The notes under the pieces were generated by a model. The model was not told the origin of the DNA, did not search any database, and saw only the letters and a program-made list of their open reading frames with translations. A DNA stretch of 64,000 bases from contig CM062819.1 in NCBI GenBank assembly GCA_031772625.1, forward strand, positions 822,779,503-822,843,502, read 5' to 3'. The DNA comes from Pinus tabuliformis. Its lineage: Eukaryota; Streptophyta; Pinopsida; Pinales; Pinaceae. Below, piece after piece: positions 1-11,345 of this stretch. The first letter of the stretch is position 1. Each line of letters begins with the position of its first letter. A program made the position numbers and the translations under genes.

Positions 1-171
1 GAAGAAGAAGAATGGAACCAATAAAAAGCCCTAAATTAGCATGAAACATTAGCATGTGATAAAGAGAAGAAAATATGAACCTATGAACAAGAGAAACACA
101 AGATATGTTGCCCATAAACTAAAGAATGAATCACTATGAAGGAATATGATGAGATGATATAAATGAGAGCT

Positions 172-215
172 TGAGTTGTGTATTTATAGATGGCTCAAGT
201 GATGTGTCCCTTCAA
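172..215 (-). promoter_or_regulatory. TATA-type promoter, probably of an LTR
   Basis: Read on the minus strand there is a CTATAAATACACAACTCAAG motif followed by a C/T-rich leader. This is the arrangement seen at the transcription start of many plant LTRs. The downstream leader runs towards position 1, so any element would continue off the left edge. No coding sequence can be tied to it. It could equally be a chance TATA box in AT-rich DNA. Confidence 0.25.
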
Positions 216-539
216 GGACAAAGATATGGGCCTCATATAACAAGAGCACGCACATGTTGGACACAAAAAAATGGAGAGTAAGATAAACATTTGATACCAT
301 TTCTCTTTAGTACGATACAAATAAATACAACGTCTTTTTCCCATTGGATTCATCTTCCAAGGTCTCTTGGACTCCCGAAACGTATTCATGTTCACTTGAA
401 ACATTTCATATTACCTCACAAATGAATAATTCAGATTTACCGTAATCCCCACAAATTAGGTTTCCACACATTACCCACCTTACTCCTGAGGCGTGTATAT
501 GAGTCCAAAAAGAGAGCACAAATATGGAAGTGGATAGCA

Positions 540-830
540 GTCAATGGCTAAATGTGCTCTTTAAATCTAGTAGTTTAAGGAAGACTACAAACGAAATGGG
601 TCGCAAACACTTAAGTCTTATACTAAATGGCGGTTTAAGATTGATCAGCAACTATGGAACCTAGCTCGAAGCAGTTCCCAGAACAATTCCTAATTTAGCT
701 ATAACGTCTGCTACGAAATGGAATTGCACTCAAATGGTGGTTTAAAGATGACCACAAATTGATGTCTAGCAAAGGCCATCAGTCTTCCATAGTGGTGATT
801 TAAGGAAGACCATAAACCAAATCATGCTCG
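540..830. repeat. Irregular short repeats around GGTTTAAG
   Basis: Four loosely spaced copies of a roughly 30-bp motif (GGTTTAAGGAAGACCACAAA-like) occur near 568, 628, 732 and 792. Spacing is uneven and identity is moderate. Such arrays are common in plant LTR or intergenic DNA. No gene is visible between positions 1 and 970. Confidence 0.35.
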
Positions 831-972
831 CGGAACATGGCTCTGGCTCTGACTCTAGCTCTAGGCTTGGGCCATTGGTTCTAGTTCTATTTTTGGTTGT
901 GGCTCAAGCTTGCATGTATCTATTTGATTGTTAGGATTTCGAAACTTGAAGTTTGACTATCAATCACTAAAA

Positions 973-1206
973 TTCCACCCTTGTCAAATATAGGTAAGAA
1001 GACAAACATCTCTCCACTATAATGAGTGTATTCCAGCCTTGTCAAAAATATAGGTGAGAAGACAAAAATATCTCCATTGTAATGAGTGTATTCCACCCTT
1101 GTCAAATATAAGTGAGAAGACAAAAATCTCTCCACTGTAATGAGTGTATTCCACCCTTGTCAAATATAGGTGAGAAGACAAAAATCTCGCCACTATAACG
1201 AGTGTT
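973..1206. repeat. 58-bp minisatellite, four copies
   Basis: Four head-to-tail units start at 973, 1031, 1091 and 1149, each beginning TTCCACCCTTGTCAAATATA or a close variant. Three are 58 bp and the second is 60 bp. Adjacent units differ at only a few positions, so the array is fairly young or homogenised. It ends at the edge of the copia relic. The open frame covering it on the minus strand is a by-product of a repeat with no stop in that frame. Confidence 0.9.
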
Positions 1207-2920
1207 AATACTCAAGAATGACTTCTACAGTATGACCAATATATCTTCTTGGTTTTTAATGGCCACTGCCAAGAAGCAATCCATCCAAGGTGAATCCTTA
1301 CACTTACTGGGTTCTTATGACTGGAACATTTATCTAAATGATGATTATTCTTTCCAAAATGCTCACAACGATGATGATCAAAACATTGATCCTCTATGTG
1401 GCCAACTCAATGACAATGTTGGCATTTGGGAATCTGATGTGGAAGTGGAGCAAGCAAGAACTTAGTTGAAGGAACCCATTACTCTGAAGCTATATTGGTT
1501 TGGAATAGTCTCAAATATCAAAGGTCATTTCCATTTCGTAACTAAAGTCGATAATATGCTTGTTTTTTATTGTTTTCCAAGATCAAAGGAAAAGTAAGCT
1601 ATGAGTTTCAAGTGGCTCTAAAGGATTAAGCATGCTACAGATGGCAACACTACGAAGTTCAAAGTGAAGTGTTTGTAGCAAGAGGGTAGTCCCAAGGAGG
1701 ATAGTGGACTACGAGGAGACATTTGCTCTAGTCGTTGAGTACACTTCCATAAGAACAATTATGTCCTTGGTTTCATTTATCTAATGGAGGATACATCAGA
1801 TGGATGTGAAGACAACATTCCTTAATGGGATCATTAAGGAATAAGTGTACATGAAGCAACCTCAAAGTCTTGAGTTAAATAGGAAGGAGTTTTGTGTTTC
1901 TAGGTTTAAAAAAGCCTTATATGGACTTAAGCAATCACCAAGAGCATGGCATTCTAGGATCAATAGATATCTAAAGAGTAAGGTTTTCACCAAAAGCAAA
2001 GCAAATGCTAACTTACATTACATATTTGTTGAAATCGATCTTCTCATTTTACTGTTGTATGTAGATGATTTGTTTCTTACAAGGGCGGAGAAGCTCATTA
2101 TAGGGTGCAAAGAAAACATAGCAATCGAGTTCAAGATGAAGGACAATAGCATAATGCATTTCTTCTTGGTTTTGGATGTTTGGCATAGACAAATGAAGAT
2201 CTTCCTCGGGAAAGGTAAGTATGAAGTTCAGATCCTAGAGAAAATTCGAAAAGAGGACTGCAAACCTATAGCCACACCCTCGATCACTAATCTAAAGAAG
2301 GTGACATCATCAAATTCAAAGTTTGTGGATCCCACAATGTATAGGTAATTGATAGGTTCCTTGATGTAATTAATAAACACCAAACCATATATATGTTTTG
2401 TATTGAACACCTTGAGTCAATTCATGATGAAGCCAAAGCAACATTAGGTAGCAACAAAACATCTACCTAGGTATTTGAAGGACATAGTGGAGTATGGTCT
2501 GAGATATATTAGAGATGGTGAAGTGAAGTTCCAAGGGTATTTAGACTCAAATTGGGCAAGCAATACAACAGACAAGAAGAGCACCTCAAGGTACTGCTTT
2601 AACCTTGGAAAAGCAATTACATCCTAATTCAGTAAGAAACAAACTCTTGTGGCACTTAACTTATCACAGGCGTAATGTATGGAATGTTTGATCAAAAGTT
2701 GGATCTATTGTTTCATGACATGTCCAAGCATGTAAAGATCATATATCACTCCATACAAGACAAGGGATTAGAAGGGCTCAGTTAAGCTCTAGTATACCCC
2801 CACAGATCAACAGATACTTGATATTCTAATGAATCCCTTAACAAAAAGGAAGTTTAAGACTTTCCAAGAAAAACTTGCATTGGTGCAAAATTCCTTCCCT
2901 ACTAAGAGGTGTTGATAAGA
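1202..2920 (+). mobile_element. Ty1/copia pol relic (reverse transcriptase and RNase H)
   Basis: The best stretch, 1845-2348, reads as copia reverse transcriptase with the marker motifs KKALYGLKQSPRAWH and YVDDLFLT. Upstream (about 1640-1840) the same domain begins. Downstream, to about 2690, there is an RNase H-like region, and the pol tail runs to about 2915. An 87-residue open stretch at 1202-1465 lies where the linker before the reverse transcriptase would be, but I do not recognise it. No LTR was identified, so both ends are approximate. The element is an old, broken fossil with many breaks and belongs to Ty1/copia (Pseudoviridae kin). Confidence 0.85.
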
Positions 2921-3465
2921 TAAGATACATAATTTTATTAATGTCCAACGAATGACCATAAATAGGTCAATGGGACTAAAGGATACAACCAGTACAAGGA
3001 CATTGTGTGAGAAAAAACACAACTCCTAGAAAATTCCAAAGATAAATCTAAGGTAAAATGAAGTAAAAAAAAGGACACAATAATAGAACAACCTCATAAA
3101 CATGTATATAATTGGATCATGTATAAGGCTAAGACAAATAAGTCTAGGTTTGGAGGTCAATGATGTCAAGAATGCCCAAATCTAATAATCAATTGTGAGG
3201 GGGGTAACAATGGCGTTGGCTCGCTATCGAAGTCCCTTGGATCCAACAAGGAGTCTGGTTGCATGATCCTTGGGTTCCAAACAAAAGAAGCCCTAGGTGA
3301 CTCTCCAGTTGCTTTGTTGAGGCTTGGGAGCCTGTCGAGGGGGGGGACATGGCCTTGTTCAGGAATCGTCCGGTATTAAAACCTCTAGGTGTGAGTGAAC
3401 TGATGTGTTGTTCAGCACCTCTGTAACAGTCTTCAGCATAGTAGTTGACCTCCCAAGGGGGTTGG
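2921..3465. other. Unclassified sequence, left flank of LTR element
   Basis: No gene is recognised. A 110-residue minus-strand frame at 3189-3521 crosses into the LTR of the next element and has no known motif. The stretch just left of 3461 resumes at 6074, because the LTR element between them is flanked by GTTGG on both sides. The right-hand continuation (6074-6240) also shows no gene. Confidence 0.5.
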
Positions 3466-3757
3466 TGTAATGACCAAAAGTCATATACGCAACAGAAATC
3501 TTTAAAATACTTCAAAGACATAAATGTCCATTGTAAGACATGTAACTGTATATTGATTATTGTTTATTGAATTGATGTAAGATATGAGATAATTACAAAT
3601 GAGAATGAGGGTCTGCTTATATACCCTAGGCAGGTGCCCTTTCATGAATGGTCATGTCTCTAAGACATGCCTCTTCTTTCCTAACTAACTAACTATTAGT
3701 TAATTAATTATTATTATATTTATATTTATTATTTTTATATGAATTATATTCATAACA
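3466..3757 (-). repeat. 3' LTR of the coiled-coil element
   Basis: This 292-bp repeat begins TGTTATGAAT and ends ACCATTACA when read on the minus strand, giving TG...CA termini. It is preceded (on the minus strand) by a purine-rich tract AAGAGAGGGGCA just inside the element, a plausible polypurine tract. The left duplication GTTGG abuts it at 3461-3465. Confidence 0.88.
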
Positions 3758-4436
3758 TTGCCCCTCTCTTCAAAAAGCTTTGTCCTCAAAGCTTACTCAT
3801 GAAAGGTTGGATCTCTTTTTTGCTAGTTGCAAAATTGTCATCTTTGTTGTTACAAGATGATATGATCCTTGGAGCGATAAATAAAATTATCGAATCGAAA
3901 ATGGATCTGACCGTCCTAGACTAATCCTCTGTGAAATCTTCTGGTCACTGGAAATTTGCATTGAACAGTGAATTGTTATTATTGGATTGGATTCTAGAAA
4001 CACCGGTATTCTTGGGAACATAAATCTATTGTTTTCGTTATGAGTGATATTGATACGTAGATTGATTGAAAAGTCTGCTCTTGTGATTCAAATGTCGATA
4101 AGGAGTTCTCATGGCTGGACTTTCCCTTATCATGTTAGTGGCAGTTCCCTGATTTCCTTTGGGTGTTGTTGTTGTTGAGTTGGCATCATCATTTAGAATG
4201 TCCATCGTTTGAATTGCAACTTCTGAATATGTTTTAACTTCTTTTGGTTTCTCATCCTCTTGAGTTGTGATATTAACTGGATCGGTATTTATTCCTTTTT
4301 CTTCAACTTGGAATTAAACGAGGAGAGACTTCAATACTTCTTCTTGAAGTTGTTCTAACTTGTCTTTTAGTGACTTCTTGTCACTTTTAAGCTTCTTAAT
4401 CTGCGTAAGTAGGGCCTGGTTATGATTCCTTAGACG

Positions 4437-4676
4437 TTAAAGTTCATCATTTTCTGAATTGTCGACTTTGTCCTTAGTATTCTTTTCTTTATTTTTGATC
4501 GGTTCTAATAACCTTTGATTCAGAGTTTTTAAACGCAAATTTTCTTCTTCCTTCTTCAATAGATCCTCGTTGAATTTCTCCTTAAAACTTTCGTTCTCTT
4601 GCTTTAATTTTCGCTTCTTAATCTTGGATTTTTTTACTTGTTCAAGTGATCTTTTATTATGGTCTCTAAGGCGCAA
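4437..4676 (-). CDS. Coiled-coil frame inside the LTR element
   Basis: This 79-residue frame is strongly Lys/Glu/Leu/Asn-rich, with leucine or isoleucine spaced as in heptads (for example the run EEENLRLKTLNQRLLEPIK), so a coiled coil is likely. The same composition continues on this strand from about 4210 to 4935. Near 4850-4935 there are Cys-x-x-Cys pairs suggestive of a small zinc-binding fold. It has no resemblance to ordinary gag or pol that I can name. A diverged relative lies at 16.4-17.1 kb. It might be an unusual gag-like structural protein or a captured host segment. The frame is a fossil fragment, not an intact gene. Confidence 0.5.
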   Translation of the reverse strand: MRLRDHNKRSLEQVKKSKIKKRKLKQENESFKEKFNEDLLKKEEENLRLKTLNQRLLEPIKNKEKNTKDKVDNSENDEL

Positions 4677-5054
4677 AATCTCCTCATTACTTTCTGTTGA
4701 TTTTTTATGAAACCGATCTTCGAGATTTTTATATTTCTTCTCTAATGCTTCATTCTTTTGTTGAAGTTTTGTGATTCCTTCCTTTGATTGCTTTATTTGT
4801 ATCTACTCATTATCGTTATTATCTTCAATACTAAATAATCTTCCACACCTTGGACATCTTAAATTGCATTTTTTTAATACAAGTATATCCAATTTTATCA
4901 CAAAATGGACATTTAATCCAAAATAGTGATTGTTGTGTGGGACTCATCTTGGCTACTTCATTATTTTCAAATTGGGCTCCACTTTTCTTGACTTGATAAC
5001 CTTCCTCGGTAAGTTTATTTTTTCATTTTTTTTATTTTTTTTTTTATTTTATTT

Positions 5055-5064
5055 ATCATATATC

Positions 5065-5095
<31 letters not shown>

Positions 5096-5096
5096 T
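5055..5096. repeat. (TA)n(CA)n microsatellite
   Basis: Alternating TA followed by alternating CA inside the LTR element, flanked by long T-rich tracts (about 5010-5210). The 99-residue plus-strand frame that covers it is low-complexity Phe/Leu/Ile translation of T runs and is not a gene. Confidence 0.9.
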
Positions 5097-5780
5097 CAAC
5101 AACTCTATTCTTTTTTTTAACTTTCTTTTTATTTTTTTAATTTGTTTTGTTTTATTTTTTTATAAACGTTTTTTTTCTATATATATTTATAATTTTTCTT
5201 TTTTTCTTTTTGAAAAGTTACAACCCTAGTGAAACGTGGCTATTCACCTCTTTGGGGTATAATATAAAATACATCTCCACTTATGTCCCTTTGACTCGAT
5301 TAATTTTCTCCACGTAAAAAGTAAAACCTATCATTCACATAAAAAGATTTTATATTCATTTTGTTCTTCTTTTACCTTGAAAATACCATGGGCAATTACC
5401 ATGGGTTGCTAAAACCACGAGCTTGTAAACCACTTAATGAAGAATAAAGAAAATCTTATCTACTCTTCCTCCTCATACGTATAGTTTAAAGATATTTGGA
5501 AAAATTCCCTTTTGACTTTATCATGCACTTTTTATCAATAATGTAGAACCTTTTTATATATGTGAATGTGCTCCTTCAAAATTTACATTGGACTACATTT
5601 TTTTTACTAGAATCATTGAAATGCCCATGGCCAAAGGCCTTTTTTTATTTATTTAATTTTTTGGGGCCCAAGGCCTAAATGGCAATATGGCATATCTCCA
5701 GACTCTGAGCGAAACGCTTCAATTACACAACAACAAGGTTGACGGGAGGATCATGGCAAAAGGCCTAGTGATTAGTGAAC

Positions 5781-5796
5781 GTGGCTCTGATACCAA
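5781..5796 (-). other. Primer-binding site, initiator Met tRNA type
   Basis: Minus-strand TTGGTATCAGAGCCAC begins directly at the end of the right LTR. It is complementary to the 3' end of plant initiator methionine tRNA, the usual primer of Ty1/copia and related elements. This fixes the orientation of the element. Confidence 0.85.
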
Positions 5797-6068
5797 TGTA
5801 ACGACCAAAAGTCGCATACACAGCAGAAATCTTTAAAATACTTCAAGGACATAAATGTCCATTGTAAGACATGTAATTGTATATTGAATTGATGTAATAT
5901 ATGAGATGATTACAAATGAAAATAAGGGTTTGCTTATATACCCTAGGCAGGGGCCCTTTCATGAATGGCCATGTCTCTAAGACATGCTTCTTCATTACTA
6001 ACTAACTAACTATTAGTTAATTAATTATTATTATATTTATTATTTTTATATGAATAATATTCATAATA
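5797..6068 (-). repeat. 5' LTR of the coiled-coil element
   Basis: This 272-bp partner of the LTR at 3466-3757 matches it along its whole length, with one ~16-bp length difference and scattered substitutions. The right-hand duplication GTTGG follows at 6069-6073. Confidence 0.88.
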
Positions 6069-6469
6069 GTTGGTTGAGGGGAGACCCGAGGTCTCACTCC
6101 TCTACCATCTAAAAATACCCAGGAACCCATCTCATCGCTTGTTTCTCCGACCAATCGGGCCGACCTGAAAGTATCATGTCATTTGTTGAATCATCCCCAA
6201 GTGAGGCAACATATGTAGCTCAAATAGAGACTTGCACACAAATTTGGTGTAAACAAACAAAAAATAGTTCAGGATATTCTTGGCAAGTAGTTCTTTTTTT
6301 TAATATATAATTCTATTTTTTATAATTCATTCTATTTCATAACTCACTTTAGTGAAAAAGTGAAAAATCCTTATTTAGTTGTTAAGCCTAAAAAGGTTAT
6401 CTCATGCATGCATATCTTAAAGAGAAAGAGTGAGCAAAGATTCAAGCAAATGTCAAACTGTGCAGCAGG

Positions 6470-6600
6470 AAGTTCCATACAAGTTATTGTACAATTCAGT
6501 ATAGTTGTATGGAACAGTGCTATACAGTTGTACAGACATATTCATACAATTGTACAGGCATGTTGTACAGTCCATATAGTTGTACGGCAAAGCATTCCAT
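6470..6600. repeat. Clustered GTTGTAC / GTACAA motifs
   Basis: Within about 130 bp the motif GTTGTAC or its complement GTACAA recurs at least six times at irregular spacing, often as near-palindromes such as ACAGTTGTACAG. No gene accompanies it. The whole interval 6074-7226 shows no recognisable coding sequence. Confidence 0.45.
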
Positions 6601-7226
6601 TGCTTCTAAGTGTTGTAAAGGAATGAAAAGTTGATTTGAAGGAGTAATTATATGTGTATGACATATGTGCATGTGTGCAATTGTTTTATGCTTCCACTAT
6701 TTGATTTCCAACAATTGTATGATTGATGCTATGGACTGAATTTAGTTTCTGCATTAATTAAATTCAACAATATAGTTGTTTAATTGAGATTGTCACCTAG
6801 TTAAACTGTTACATCATTGGCCCAAAATGCCACTTTTTCAGGACAAAGATTTCCCCCAGTCCAAACCACAAATCAAGTTATCATCCTTCCTGTATCCATA
6901 ATAGCAAAACTTGGAAGAGCAATAGCCCACCTCAGATGCAATGCCTAAAATACATCAGGGTCTACGAATGGGTCAAGAGTACAAAAACACCAAGTAGAAT
7001 AACACGATTGTCAAGAAAAGATCCACAAGGATGCAATTGTATAATAATCCCCTAGACAGTTTTATTTGCATATGGATCCGCTCCCAAAAAAAAACATGGC
7101 CTCAGATAGAATCTAGGAGACAATGGAGCAGGTGAGATCATTTGAAACAAGAAAGGCAAAATCTATGACAGATTTGCATGGAGGCTAGCCCAATCAACAA
7201 ATAATCTGGTGGACGCAACAGGGTCC

Positions 7227-9104
7227 TGTTATCACTCCAGGAAGCTCTCCTAGGTTGCAGCTCAGAGATGCCTGGTAACATATAATCTTCAATATTGTTC
7301 TCAGAACTATTGGAATGGATGATGGTTTGGATCAAGTCAGATAACCATTTCAGCTCTCTTCTCACTCAAGACATGCATGAACACTCTCACTAATACAAGG
7401 CTTTAGACCACTAATGCTCAATAATTTATAGATTCAATGGATAGATGGAGAATACTGATTGTACCAGTAGATTGCATACATAAACATAAATGAATGGCTA
7501 GCTACAAGAAGCAAAAAAGAATATTGACTGTACCGGCAGATGCATATATGACCACATATGAATGGCTAGCTACAGGCAGTAAAGAAGCTTGCAAATCTAA
7601 TTCATCAAAGCAGAGATAAGATGACAGTTATCTAGCCTTAAACACAAAAGAAAACATGAACAAATTGTTCAAAGTGCAAGCATAGAACAGCAAAGAGAAT
7701 GGGCATTGAACATATAATAGCAAAAGAAGCTTATATTGCTCGAATGAAGATGAGAAGTTTGAAGGAACAGAGGAGGAACAACCTCTAGAAGTTGAACCTG
7801 TATTACATCTTACTTTCAGATATTTAAAGCTTTTTACAATGCTCTCGAGCCTTCTAAGGCTCGAGAGGTCTCAAACTATCTAATCTGTCTTGTTAACAAC
7901 TTTGATGCACTCTAGGCAAACATGGATTTGGAGGTTCCTTCTTCTGACAGAAGAATAACCGCATTCGGATATTTTGGGTAGCTTGTTGTGCTGTCTGGGA
8001 GCTCTCTCGTGCCAGAGATGCCCCATAATGTTTGTTGGTGTGGTTGTGTCGTGTTGTGTTCCTCTATAGCCCCTTTTATTCCCTTTCTGGTCTCTGTTTT
8101 CCGGCAGCCTGCCTCTCGGACTCTACCATGTAGTGGAATGGGTCTTCGAGCCTCTGTAATCCCTTTAAAGGTTTCCTTTGAGTGTTTCCTGCATTTACAC
8201 AAAAAACGCTGCAATCACTGAAAATCTCGCCTTCTCTATGTATTTTGGACTTCAAAAGTTTTCAAGTATGGTTTAATTACCTATCGGGTCCGCCCTTTGC
8301 GCCATCGCAAGTCGCACTCGGCCTATCCTATGGTTCCCTTTGTATTTCGTTTAAACAACGAAAACACAAAAATACATTGAAAAATGGGCTTTGGCAAATT
8401 TCAAATAATATATATTTCACTTCGCGGACCCTTTCGACTCCGGGACTCATCGCAATCGGTGCTAGCCAAGGCTCCCTTCGTATTTCATTATATAACGAAA
8501 ATACACAAAATACATTAAAAATGGCCAATCCGCGGACTTCAAATATTATAAAACATCATATATAATGTCGTCGAGTCCAGCTATCAGGTAGCTCATATGT
8601 ATATGCAAAGGCCCCGCCCCATGGTCAGCGCCGATAGCGATCCTGTGACGCAATGTGGGTCGTCGATCATCGTCGCCATTTTCATATTGTTTGTGCCGAT
8701 TGCCACTGTCTGTGACCGCCGATTTCCATCATCAAAGATCACTGATTGGCGGTGCCTTCCGCCCAACCCGAAGTCCTCTCTGCTTGTCGATTTGCAAGTT
8801 ATCGCTTAGATCTGGGCCGTTGATCGACCAAATCTACAGCTGCTATGTATTCTTGAGTTTTAAGCCTGCGACAATGGTTTTTGATTGTTTTAATGCATTT
8901 TTTGCCTCCCAATAGTGCATTTCTGCCCTTCCAAGGGCTCTCCTCCCTCTCTCGTTTTGATCTTTGGATGATCTTAAGCACTTTTAAAGCCTTAGGGAAT
9001 GCTTTGGAGCATATTTGGATCCATTTGCATGATTTTAAGAAATCTTTGGAGACTTTGGGAGTGTTTTGGATCCATTTTTGGGCCAAACGCCAACAAAGCT
9101 AACA
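7227..9104 (-). repeat. 3' LTR of the gypsy element
   Basis: This 1,878-bp repeat reads TGTTAGCTTTG...GGAGTGATAACA on the minus strand. It contains a GC-richer zone (about 8240-8830) and an internal near-duplication around 7460-7600 (GAATGGCTAGCTAC repeated). The frames at 7988-8221, 8182-8565, 8597-8915 and 8799-9102 have partners in the other LTR, but only because the DNA is duplicated. Confidence 0.9.
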
Positions 9105-9380
9105 TTGGCTCCTTCTGGGGATGAAGGCCACCCTGTGAGGTTTCAAGAACTACAGAACAATGCCTTTCTTGTAAAAAACAAGATCAAATCTTCCTCCTAG
9201 TGTTTCATTGGGCATGGAGTCTATTTAGCATGAAATAAAAACTTGAAAACAACATATTTACAATACCAAGGCTTGAAAGCCTTAACTGAAATAAAGTTCG
9301 AAGAACAGCCCATTGAATGGGCCATCAAAAACATCTCCTCCTTCCTTTAATGCATTCCTTTTGAGAAAACAGTCACCAAA

Positions 9381-10463
9381 CTAAAATTTGACCCTTTTTA
9401 CCTTTCTATCAAAGGTTTCTTTCTCTTGGTCAATGTGCATATCAACAAATTCATCAAAGACTTGCAAAAGCCTATTGATTTGATCCTCTACTTCAAAAAC
9501 TTTCCAGCATTTGGTATTATCAGGCAGAGATGGTCTATATTTCACCTCATCTCTGTATGCTTTCAGCCTTGGATGTTTTGCTTGGAAGGTTTTGTACACC
9601 TGTTGAATGATAAGGTCTGCTTCATACTCTGTTGTGTCATTTGTGACCTGAAAAGTTAATATAAAAGATGAATCGATGCATTCTTGTATGGGGTACACAA
9701 GGGCTTCACTTGTTCCTGCAGCTTCCTTAGAGCAAGCCCCATCAAAGAACATGTCCCAAATCTGTGGGCCTTCTTCCTCTGTGATCTGGCAAACTGGTTT
9801 TTTAAGTTGCGTAGAGGCCAACTGATAAGGCTTGGTAATGTCAAGACTGAGCTTATCCATGACAGCCTTGGGCATTGGATTATGGCTGGCTCCAGTGTCC
9901 AGAAGGCAATTGTGAAGGATTTTATCATGAATAAACAGAAAGACATATAATGATGGGGAGTTGTCTTCACAATTTTCAATCATTGGGCTGAGAATAACAG
10001 CTGGTTGGTCATCTTGCAGATTTACATAGTCAGTGGAAGCTTGGATGGCATTAGGCTCAAGAGCCTCAAGGATAGATTTCTTGAAGGACTCATTCTTCAC
10101 TGGTTCAATCAGAGGCATAGGTATAAAACTGAAAGAAGAAGGGGACTTGTCAAGGCCTCTTACCTCTATGGCTGGAGCTTTGAAGATGATAGGATCAACT
10201 GTTGGTTGCTTCTTCTTATTAGCTTGTTGTTCTGCAGGGACAACAGCTTTATGAATAGGAGTCTCCTTGGCATTATTCATCTTTGACCTCATATTATATT
10301 TGTGTTGATCTACAGTTTGTAGAACAGCTTCACTGTCCCACTCTTGGCTGATCTGGTCGCTGAATAATGACTTCTCATAGGCAGCTTTGGTTAAAAAAGT
10401 GGCGCTGCCTTTGTCTTCCATACAATGGATCTCATCATCTTCTTCCAACTGCTCTTCTTCCAT
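9381..10463 (-). CDS. gypsy protease and RNase H-like segment
   Basis: A 360-residue frame. About residue 185 there is LLDTGASHN, the active-site Asp-Thr-Gly-Ala of retrotransposon aspartic proteases. About residue 240 there is MFFDGACSKEAAG, resembling the first Asp-containing strand of the RNase H found at the pol end of Tat-type elements. A C-terminal part rich in charged residues follows. Only these pol parts were recognised in the frame. It is part of a fossil element. Confidence 0.75.
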   Translation of the reverse strand: MEEEQLEEDDEIHCMEDKGSATFLTKAAYEKSLFSDQISQEWDSEAVLQTVDQHKYNMRSKMNNAKETPIHKAVVPAEQQANKKKQPTVDPIIFKAPAIEVRGLDKSPSSFSFIPMPLIEPVKNESFKKSILEALEPNAIQASTDYVNLQDDQPAVILSPMIENCEDNSPSLYVFLFIHDKILHNCLLDTGASHNPMPKAVMDKLSLDITKPYQLASTQLKKPVCQITEEEGPQIWDMFFDGACSKEAAGTSEALVYPIQECIDSSFILTFQVTNDTTEYEADLIIQQVYKTFQAKHPRLKAYRDEVKYRPSLPDNTKCWKVFEVEDQINRLLQVFDEFVDMHIDQEKETFDRKVKRVKF

Positions 10464-10535
10464 GACTGCATTCTAAAAAAGTACCTTCACCATTTGGTCT
10501 TCATTTGCCTCTTTGCTTCTGTGCAAAATCTGCAA

Positions 10536-11345
10536 CTACTCATTAGGTCTTTTATATGGATTTGGATTTGGAGGAGCAAAGGTATTAGGAACCCTTCCTT
10601 TCCCAGAATGACGTTCAACTTTTAATTTGGAAACTTTGGAGGCTAATGACTCTATCATCTTGGCCATTTTATCGATCTTGGGATCTGAAGATGATGAAGG
10701 CTCGCCCCTCTGTCTCCTTCTATCAACATTACCTTTGGGCTTTTCTGCAGCCATGATGTTTGATTCTACTTCCAAGGCTGCATCTTGCATATCAGCCAAA
10801 GAAGCACATCGCATCTCCCTCAACAGTAAACAGAAGTCAGAATCAAAGGCACTAGCATGGATGAGTCTCGCAGAGGTAGTGGTAAGTTTTACTTCAGCTG
10901 GTATCTTGTTGTACATGCAGTTAAATCTCTTATTAAAATCAGACAGCAGCTCGCCATTTTCCGTTTGTAAGTTCCCAAACTCAATGTGTTAGTAAAGGAG
11001 ATCCTTCTTATCCCCCCAATGCTTTAGGAATGCATCATTTAAGGCCTCAATATCTTCTATAGATATTGGGGTCAGTTCTCTGAACCATATTCTAGCCTCT
11101 CCATCTAGGCTTTGGACAAAGACTCTCATCCAGACATCATCTTCACTAATGTCCAGGTTATCAGCATAGCTATAGAATGACTCAAGATGTTCTTCAGCTG
11201 AAACACCTTCAGTCCCAGTGAACTTAGGCGTATACTTCTGATATTCTCTAGTAGGCATAGCATTCAAAGGAGTGGGCAGTATTAGAGATCCATACCTAGC
11301 AGCTATGATTCTTTCCATTTTGGTAGGTGCTTGTGGACCTGCCAT
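10536..11345 (-). CDS. gypsy gag region
   Basis: Two open stretches (10989-11345 and 10536-10916). The first begins MAGPQAPTKMERI and holds the retrotransposon gag core with motifs such as FTGTEGVSAEEHLESF and ARIWFRELTP, which match the plant Ty3/gypsy gag family. The second continues a gag-like basic, Ser/Lys-rich tail. Gag forms the particle that packages the element RNA. The fossil is broken. It sits between the primer site and the protease, as expected for this class. Confidence 0.8.

Larger units (their letters stand above)
3466..6068 (-). mobile_element. Non-autonomous LTR element carrying a coiled-coil frame
   Basis: Two directly repeated LTRs (3466-3757 and 5797-6068) bracket about 2 kb of internal DNA. 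The whole is flanked by a perfect 5-bp duplication GTTGG (3461-3465 and 6069-6073). Minus orientation is fixed by a primer-binding site, TGGTATCAGAGCCA on the minus strand, next to the right LTR. No gag, protease, reverse transcriptase or integrase is recognisable. Instead there is a Lys/Glu-rich coiled-coil frame. The LTRs agree at roughly 93% by eye, so the insertion is moderately old. Termini look whole; the internal coding part is a broken fossil. The class is LARD/TRIM-like, and copia kinship is suggested only by the initiator-Met primer site. Confidence 0.88.

Noticed and set aside
4930-5229. 99-residue plus-strand frame rich in Phe, Leu and Ile, like a membrane protein
   Set aside because: It is translation of T runs and a TA/CA microsatellite on the strand opposite the element's coding direction.
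7988-8565. Open frames with matching partners at 12595-13461, looking like a conserved small protein
   Set aside because: Both sets lie inside the two LTRs of one gypsy element, so similarity follows from the LTR duplication and not from selection on a protein.
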